Assembly (NCBI GenBank): GCA_964424545.1
Contig: CAYRJN010000116.1
Coordinates: 1 to 11,792, forward strand
Length of the DNA: 11,792 bases
Direction: 5' to 3'
Source of the DNA: JAUVIB01 sp964424545
GTDB lineage: Bacteria; Calditrichota; Calditrichia; Calditrichales; Calditrichaceae
Shown here: in pieces, positions 8,295-11,792 of the stretch
Position numbering within the stretch: the first letter of the stretch is position 1
Layout: each line of letters starts with the position of its first letter
Position numbers and translations under genes: made by a program
Notes under the pieces: model-generated
Seen by the model: the letters and a program-made list of their open reading frames with translations, nothing else
Databases searched by the model: none
What the model was told of the DNA's origin: nothing

Positions 8295-8468
8295 ATTTTT
8301 TACGGCGCCATTCACGCTTTCGATCTTAAGCGCGTAGAGCGTAAGTGTGCCGCTACAGGATATTCGCAATGAAGGATCAAGAGTTATATCAAGTGAAGAC
8401 CGTTGAGATTAATCAATCGAAAAAAATAGAGGTATTAATGACATAGATTGTTATTTCTCCGGTTTGTC

Positions 8469-8545
8469 GGAAAGAAATCTTAAACTATAGTATTCCCATA
8501 AGGTGAACGATTCTATCTTTGTTTTACTTTTAAGATTTCTCTTCC
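8469..8545. repeat. long inverted repeat (16-bp arms, 44-base spacer)
   Basis: The left arm at 8469-8484 (GGAA followed by AGAAATCTTAAA) pairs with the right arm at 8529-8545 (TTTAAGATTTCT, one bulged C at 8541, then TTCC). The 12 inner pairs are perfect. The spacer is 8485-8528. There is no T-run after the right arm, so it is not an ordinary terminator. It might be a structured RNA, a small mobile-element remnant or a protein-binding region. Confidence 0.55.
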
Positions 8546-8736
8546 TCATTATGCGAGTTCGAAACGAAAAAAATGAAGATATCACAAAAATAATACTGAA
8601 AACATATAAAATAGATTATTTTTTGAAATTCCGATACTATAAACTATTTGATTAAGGGAACATAACAATCTAATTATACGTTAACCTATATAAATAAAAA
8701 CGCTGATTTTTAATGAGTCGGCCAATTTTTTAACAT

Positions 8737-8742
8737 AAGGAG
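8737..8742 (+). promoter_or_regulatory. Shine-Dalgarno site fixing the TTG start of the FKBP gene
   Basis: AAGGAG lies 6 bases before TTG at 8749-8751. The frame then reads MKISKDKVVEIHYTL, exactly where SlyD-type proteins begin, so TTG is the likely start even though it is a rare codon. Confidence 0.75.
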
Positions 8743-8748
8743 AAAATT

Positions 8749-9231
8749 TTGAAAATTTCAAAAGACAAAGTTGTTGAAATTCATTACACTTTAAAAGACA
8801 ATGACAGTAATGTTTTGGATAGTTCCGAAGGACAAGCGCCTTTATCCTATATCCATGGTAACGGTAATTTGATTCCTGGACTGGAAACAGCGCTGGAAGG
8901 TAAAGAAATCGGCGATAAATTTCACGCTAATATCAAACCGGAAGACGCATACGGATTGCGGGACGAAAACCTGGTTGAGAACGTATCTCTTAGCCAGTTT
9001 GACAATCCCAATGATGTAGCGAAAGGCGTTCAATTTCAGATTCAGACCAATGAAGGGATAAGAATTGCTACGGTAACCAATGTATCGGGCGATGATGTAT
9101 CTATCGATTTAAACCATCCTTTAGCCGACGTTGAACTTAATTTTGATGTGGAAGTAATGTCTGTAAGAGACGCTTCGGCGGAAGAATTGGAACACGGACA
9201 TGTTCATGGCGAAGGACATCATCATCATTAA
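8749..9231 (+). CDS. SlyD-type FKBP peptidyl-prolyl cis-trans isomerase
   Basis: This is a cytoplasmic prolyl isomerase and folding chaperone of the SlyD class, which in studied members also binds nickel or other metals through a histidine-rich tail. The 160 residues hold an FKBP core split by an insert-in-flap chaperone domain (roughly 66-125). Conserved stretches are VEIHYTL near 9-15, PLSYIHGNGNLIPGLETALEG near 31-51, GDKF at 55-58, and the family's DLNHPLA at 120-126 before the final beta strand. The glycine that normally follows as NHPLAG is aspartate here. The C-terminus HGHVHGEG plus four His carries seven histidines, a native metal-binding tail and not an affinity tag. It starts at TTG (8749) with AAGGAG 6 bases upstream. 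A strong terminator follows 18 bases after the stop. Transcription is probably monocistronic. Confidence 0.94.
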   Translation: MKISKDKVVEIHYTLKDNDSNVLDSSEGQAPLSYIHGNGNLIPGLETALEGKEIGDKFHANIKPEDAYGLRDENLVENVSLSQFDNPNDVAKGVQFQIQTNEGIRIATVTNVSGDDVSIDLNHPLADVELNFDVEVMSVRDASAEELEHGHVHGEGHHHH

Positions 9232-9249
9232 ACCATTAATTGAATGGTC

Positions 9250-9284
9250 AAAGCCTTCCGTTAAATTGCGGAAGGCTTTTTTTT
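9250..9284 (+). terminator. intrinsic terminator after the FKBP gene
   Basis: AAAGCCTTCCG at 9250-9260 pairs perfectly with CGGAAGGCTTT at 9269-9279 across an 8-base loop, followed by a run of eight T (9277-9284). A smaller dyad, ACCATT / AATGGT (9232-9237 and 9243-9248), lies just before it. The T-tract overlaps the last bases of the convergent sfsA gene by two positions. On the minus strand the hairpin is followed only by TTTGACC, so it should work mainly for + strand transcripts. Confidence 0.92.
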
Positions 9285-9984
9285 ATTTCAATGAAAAATC
9301 TATTTTTCTAATCAATTTTATTCCGTTCGGATTGACATCGGCCAAATAGGGCATAATTTCAACGCCGTCTTCATAAGCGCTTTTTAATTCGTTCGCGTAA
9401 TCGGGATCAATATGGTCGGCCGCTTTGAAAATAGAACCGTCGCTGCGCTGAATTACATAAAGCATCACAGCCCTCCCGCCGACCTTTACAATTTTACGCA
9501 ACTCTTTTAAGTGTTTTAATCCCCGCGTTGTAACCGAATCGGGAAAACGGTAATATCCATCTTCTTCCACCAAGGTTACATTTTTAACTTCAACATAACA
9601 CTTTGCATCGCCCTTATGCAGTAAAATATCAATACGGCTGTTCGTCCCGTATTTCTTTTCCCGTTCAATAATATCATAGCCTTGCAATTCGCTTATGATA
9701 CCGTCGTTAATAGCCTCAAAAGCAATGATATTGGCGAGATGCGTGTTGATGCCGATCCAACAACGCCCGTTATGAACCATTTCCCATGTATACGCATATT
9801 TACGCTTAGGATTATCGCTTTTACTCAACAAGACCGGCCAATTTTCACCCGTACAGGTTTTCATACTGCCGGAATTTGGGCAATGACAAGTGATTGTATT
9901 TCCATCGGGAAGAAGGACATCGGCAAGAAAACGTTTGTAACGTTTGATTAAACGGCCTTCAATTAAGCGTTGGTTGAATTTCAT
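9283..9984 (-). CDS. sfsA: SfsA family protein (sugar fermentation stimulation protein A homologue)
   Basis: SfsA was named for stimulating maltose metabolism in E. coli; its true biochemical role is still unclear, and it has been described as DNA-binding with a nuclease-like fold. The 233-residue length is typical. Conserved family blocks are RYKRFLADV at 15-23, ITCHCPNSGSM at 31-41, SRIDILL near 116-122, YVEVKNVTLVE at 130-140 and FPDSVTTRGLKHLKEL at 147-162. D119, E132 and K134 form a PD-(D/E)xK-like arrangement. The ATG at 9984 is preceded on the minus strand by GGAAG, a moderate ribosome binding site. It follows the PilZ gene on the same strand after 51 bases and may share its transcript. 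Its stop codon overlaps the T-tract of the convergent FKBP terminator. Confidence 0.95.
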   Translation of the reverse strand: MKFNQRLIEGRLIKRYKRFLADVLLPDGNTITCHCPNSGSMKTCTGENWPVLLSKSDNPKRKYAYTWEMVHNGRCWIGINTHLANIIAFEAINDGIISELQGYDIIEREKKYGTNSRIDILLHKGDAKCYVEVKNVTLVEEDGYYRFPDSVTTRGLKHLKELRKIVKVGGRAVMLYVIQRSDGSIFKAADHIDPDYANELKSAYEDGVEIMPYLADVNPNGIKLIRKIDFSLK

Positions 9985-10035
9985 AAATAGACTTCCAAAG
10001 GCGGGAATAGCGCTTTATACATCGGTATAATAAGA

Positions 10036-10389
10036 TTATATTTCTTTTTCGGGTTTGGTAAAACGCGTGATTAAATTTTTTATCAGCTCTTCGTTTTTAT
10101 GGCTGATATCGGTTAAAACCATGCCGCTGTCATAATAATTGGTTTGCTCGTCTTTTTTACACCAAACAACTTCGGCACTGAAATGAATCATATTATTTTC
10201 GGTCATATTACCGGGAACGGTCATTTTCATATCAAGCAGCTGTCCCGGCTTATAAGGAAGATCGCTGGTCAACATTAGTCCCTGTTGATTAATATTTGAT
10301 AAATAACCGAGAAGATTCCCGTTAAGCTGGTCAAAAACGCGTAAATAGAAAAAAAGATATCTTCGCGGAAATCGTCTTAGGTCTGTCAT
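10036..10389 (-). CDS. PilZ-domain protein (putative c-di-GMP sensor)
   Basis: This 117-residue protein consists of essentially one PilZ domain. PilZ domains bind cyclic di-GMP through an RxxxR motif and a (D/N)xSxxG motif. Here RRFPRR at 5-10 supplies R5/R9 or R6/R10. The second motif reads NINQQG at 32-37, with asparagine in place of serine, so ligand binding is plausible but not assured. The body (GLMLTSDLPYKPGQLLDMKMTVPG) and the later AEVVWCK strand match the PilZ beta-barrel pattern. The ATG at 10389 has GGGAGA (complement of 10395-10400) 5 bases upstream. No output domain is attached, so it would act through protein partners, for example in motility or exopolysaccharide control. sfsA follows on the same strand; the functional link is unclear. 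Confidence 0.82.
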   Translation of the reverse strand: MTDLRRFPRRYLFFYLRVFDQLNGNLLGYLSNINQQGLMLTSDLPYKPGQLLDMKMTVPGNMTENNMIHFSAEVVWCKKDEQTNYYDSGMVLTDISHKNEELIKNLITRFTKPEKEI

Positions 10390-10632
10390 TCTTGTCTCCC
10401 TGGTTTTATAAATTCATTAAGCCATATAGCTAAAGATCAAAGACGCTTTGAGCTATCCCAATTTTATATATTGATTAAAATTTTTAGGATTCTTTGTTTG
10501 TAAAAAAAAAATATTTTAATTACAACGGCAAAATATAAAAAATACGCTTATCAAGCAAACAAAATGGACAAAATAAATTAATTCCCGAGTTGATAATTGA
10601 GTAATAAAAAGTTAATTTGTATTTATGCTAAA

Positions 10633-10638
10633 TATAAT
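10633..10638 (+). promoter_or_regulatory. candidate -10 element for the S46 peptidase gene
   Basis: A perfect TATAAT lies 41 bases before the TTG start at 10680. No good -35 hexamer is found at 16-18 bases upstream (the best is GTTAAT at 10611-10616). It lies in the 290-base divergent gap between the PilZ gene and the peptidase gene, which otherwise shows only AT-rich sequence and an imperfect hairpin at 10426-10456. Confidence 0.3.
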
Positions 10639-10665
10639 TACGGATAAATGTAAACGCTCATACAA

Positions 10666-10671
10666 AGAGGG
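10666..10671 (+). promoter_or_regulatory. Shine-Dalgarno site fixing the TTG start of the S46 gene
   Basis: AGAGGG lies 8 bases before TTG at 10680-10682. Starting there yields a complete signal peptide; the first in-frame ATG would remove it. Confidence 0.65.
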
Positions 10672-10679
10672 AAAATATA

Positions 10680-11444
10680 TTGCGCCTTTTTAATATCATT
10701 TTAATTCTTACAATAACTATTTTCACAGCTTTAGCCGAAACGCCTGATGAAGGTATGTATCCGCTTAACGAGATTAGTAAAATCGACTTTAAAGACAAAG
10801 GACTGAAAATTGACGTAAAAGATATCTACAACGGTAATAATTTGAGTCTTATCGATGCTATAGTAAAAATCGGCGGCTGCACCGGTTCATTTGTTTCTCC
10901 CCAAGGTTTAATTATTACCAACCATCATTGCGCATACCGAGCCGCTCAATCGGCGAGCGATAAAACGCATGATTATATTCAAAACGGTTTTATCGCCCGT
11001 AACCGCAGCGAGGAAATTATTGCAAAAGGATATACAATTCGTATCACGCAATCGTATAAAGATGTCAGCAACGATGTTCTTTCCGTCATTAACAATAAAA
11101 TGTCTCCGACGCAACGACGCAAAGCCATCGACAAAAAACGCAAAGAATTGGTTAAGCAAATCGAAGAAAAAAATAAAGGGCTACGAGCCGAAGTCGCTGA
11201 AATGTTTATCGGCAAAAGCTATGTTCTCTTTGTCTATTCCTACTTTAAAGATGTCCGATTAGTCTATGTTCCACCCCGTTCAATCGGAAATTTCGGCGGC
11301 GAAACGGATAATTGGGAATGGCCGCGCCATACGGGCGATTTTTCCCTGCTGCGCGTCTATACGGCGCCGGACGGTTCTCCGGCGGAGTATTCAAAAGATA
11401 ACGTTCCTTTAAAACCGAAAAAATATCTCAAGGTTTCGCCATAA
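10680..11444 (+). CDS. S46 family dipeptidyl-peptidase (DPP7/DPP11-like), N-terminal part ending at a premature TAA
   Basis: S46 enzymes are periplasmic serine peptidases that remove dipeptides from peptide N-termini in asaccharolytic and other Gram-negative bacteria. The TTG start gives a signal peptide (hydrophobic 4-18, likely cleavage at ALA-ET after residue 19). The mature start DEGMYPL, the GGCTGSFVSPQGLIITNHHC block with the expected catalytic His83, and GNFGGETDNWEWPRHTGDF with the expected catalytic Asp210 are all S46 signatures. S46 proteins are about 700 residues, and the nucleophile Ser lies far downstream. Here the frame meets TAA at codon 255, within KVSP-stop-GV, where homologues typically have KVS followed by a residue or two and GV. 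The same frame then continues with S46 sequence to the window end. As it stands this product would lack the catalytic serine and be inactive. A nonsense mutation or a base-call error (Lys AAA to TAA) is most likely. Confidence 0.85.
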   Translation: MRLFNIILILTITIFTALAETPDEGMYPLNEISKIDFKDKGLKIDVKDIYNGNNLSLIDAIVKIGGCTGSFVSPQGLIITNHHCAYRAAQSASDKTHDYIQNGFIARNRSEEIIAKGYTIRITQSYKDVSNDVLSVINNKMSPTQRRKAIDKKRKELVKQIEEKNKGLRAEVAEMFIGKSYVLFVYSYFKDVRLVYVPPRSIGNFGGETDNWEWPRHTGDFSLLRVYTAPDGSPAEYSKDNVPLKPKKYLKVSP

Positions 11445-11792
11445 GGCGTCAACGATGAAGATTTTGTATTCATTCTTGGTTATCCGGGAAGGACTTACCG
11501 AAACCGAAGTTCATATTTTCTGGATTATGAAGAACATATTCGGATGCCCTTTGTCGTTGATTGGTATCAATGGCAGATCAAAACCATGGAGGATATTGGC
11601 GCCGAAGACCGCGGCGTGATGTTAAAACATCTTTCTAAAATTAAAGGATTGGCTAATACGGAAAAAAATTATCGCGGAAAACTGCAAGGTATGCGCCGTT
11701 TGCAACTCGTTAATCAAAAGAGAGATGAGGAAGCAAATTTACGGAAATTTATTAACGGCAATAAAGAACTAAGTAAAAAATACGATGATGTG
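11445..11792 (+). pseudogene. continuation of the S46 peptidase in the same frame after the TAA, running off the window
   Basis: The 116 codons after the TAA stay open in the same frame to the last base. They read GVNDEDFVFILGYPGRT, then RNRSSYFLDYEEHIRMPF and a helical, charged segment ending NKELSKKYDDV. The GYPGRT motif, and a following long helix-rich part, are what S46 peptidases have at this point, so this is the same gene and not a separate one. The first in-frame ATG is at 11544, after the GYPGRT motif, and has no convincing ribosome binding site, so independent translation is unlikely. The 3' end, with the catalytic serine, lies beyond the window. Confidence 0.8.

Larger units (their letters stand above)
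8295..8748. other. 454-bp intergenic region after moxR with an inverted repeat
   Basis: No recognisable gene lies here. The only sizeable + strand frame near its centre runs 8491-8655, with an ATG at 8551 that has no ribosome binding site. I find no sign of the DUF58 start motifs expected after moxR. The region is AT-rich, especially 8560-8710, and contains a 16-bp inverted repeat with a 44-base loop (8469-8545). It ends with the leader and ribosome binding site of the FKBP gene. No clear intrinsic terminator follows moxR. Confidence 0.6.

Noticed and set aside
8318..8345. CTTAAGCGC / GCGTAAG partial inverted repeat as a moxR terminator
   Set aside because: The arms do not pair well and there is no following T-tract.
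8551..8570. GTTCGAAAC-like string resembling a tRNA T-loop
   Set aside because: The flanking bases do not form a T-stem, and no acceptor, D or anticodon arms are found upstream.
9205..9228. C-terminal His run looking like an affinity tag
   Set aside because: SlyD-type proteins naturally end in HGHVHG and His-rich tails; nothing else suggests vector sequence.
11442..11444. TAA as a reassigned sense codon
   Set aside because: Most other genes in the window end at TAA at family-normal lengths, so general reassignment is not supported.
1..11792. Defence island, CRISPR array, prophage or insertion sequence
   Set aside because: No repeats with regular spacers, transposase motifs, phage genes or defence-family proteins are visible; every long frame belongs to a known housekeeping or secreted-enzyme family.

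Overview
The window looks like an ordinary chromosomal stretch of a low-to-moderate GC bacterium. It is a mosaic of housekeeping genes in short runs on alternating strands, with one secreted glycosidase and one secreted peptidase at the two ends. I see no rRNA, tRNA, CRISPR array, insertion sequence, phage gene or toxin/defence cluster. The S46 dipeptidyl-peptidase, the multidomain GH78 rhamnosidase carrying a probable lipoprotein signal, and a PilZ protein together suggest an FCB-group lineage. Several genes have clear Shine-Dalgarno sequences (GAGGAG, AGGAGGA, AAGGAG), which argues against typical Bacteroidota and fits lineages such as Calditrichota, Ignavibacteriota or Marinimicrobia better. 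This placement is inference and weak.

Layout: (1) 1-352, AT-rich leader with a possible promoter. (2) 353-3796 (+), a large secreted GH78 alpha-L-rhamnosidase-like enzyme with C-terminal chitobiase/hexosaminidase-C-like and PA14 domains. (3) 3878-5281 (+), plsX (phospholipid synthesis) directly abutted by a DUF123/GIY-YIG-like small protein. (4) 5301-7198 (-), rlmN then adk, separated by 173 bp that hold a near-perfect 24-bp dyad. (5) 7296-8294 (+), a MoxR AAA+ ATPase diverging from rlmN, followed by a 454-bp gap with an unexplained long inverted repeat where a DUF58 or VWA partner would often sit. (6) 8749-9231 (+), a SlyD-type FKBP ending at a strong intrinsic terminator. (7) 10389-9283 (-), a PilZ-domain protein and sfsA. 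(8) 10680 to the window end (+), a periplasmic S46 dipeptidyl-peptidase whose reading frame is interrupted by one in-frame TAA at 11442-11444.

Functionally there is no single pathway. PlsX supplies acyl-phosphate for membrane lipids, Adk balances adenine nucleotides, RlmN modifies 23S rRNA and tRNA, MoxR and SlyD act in protein and metal-centre maturation, and the rhamnosidase and S46 peptidase suggest a heterotroph feeding on polysaccharides and peptides. I do not find a convincing undescribed system. The best items for a second look are the interrupted S46 gene, the dyad upstream of adk, and the inverted repeat in the gap after moxR.
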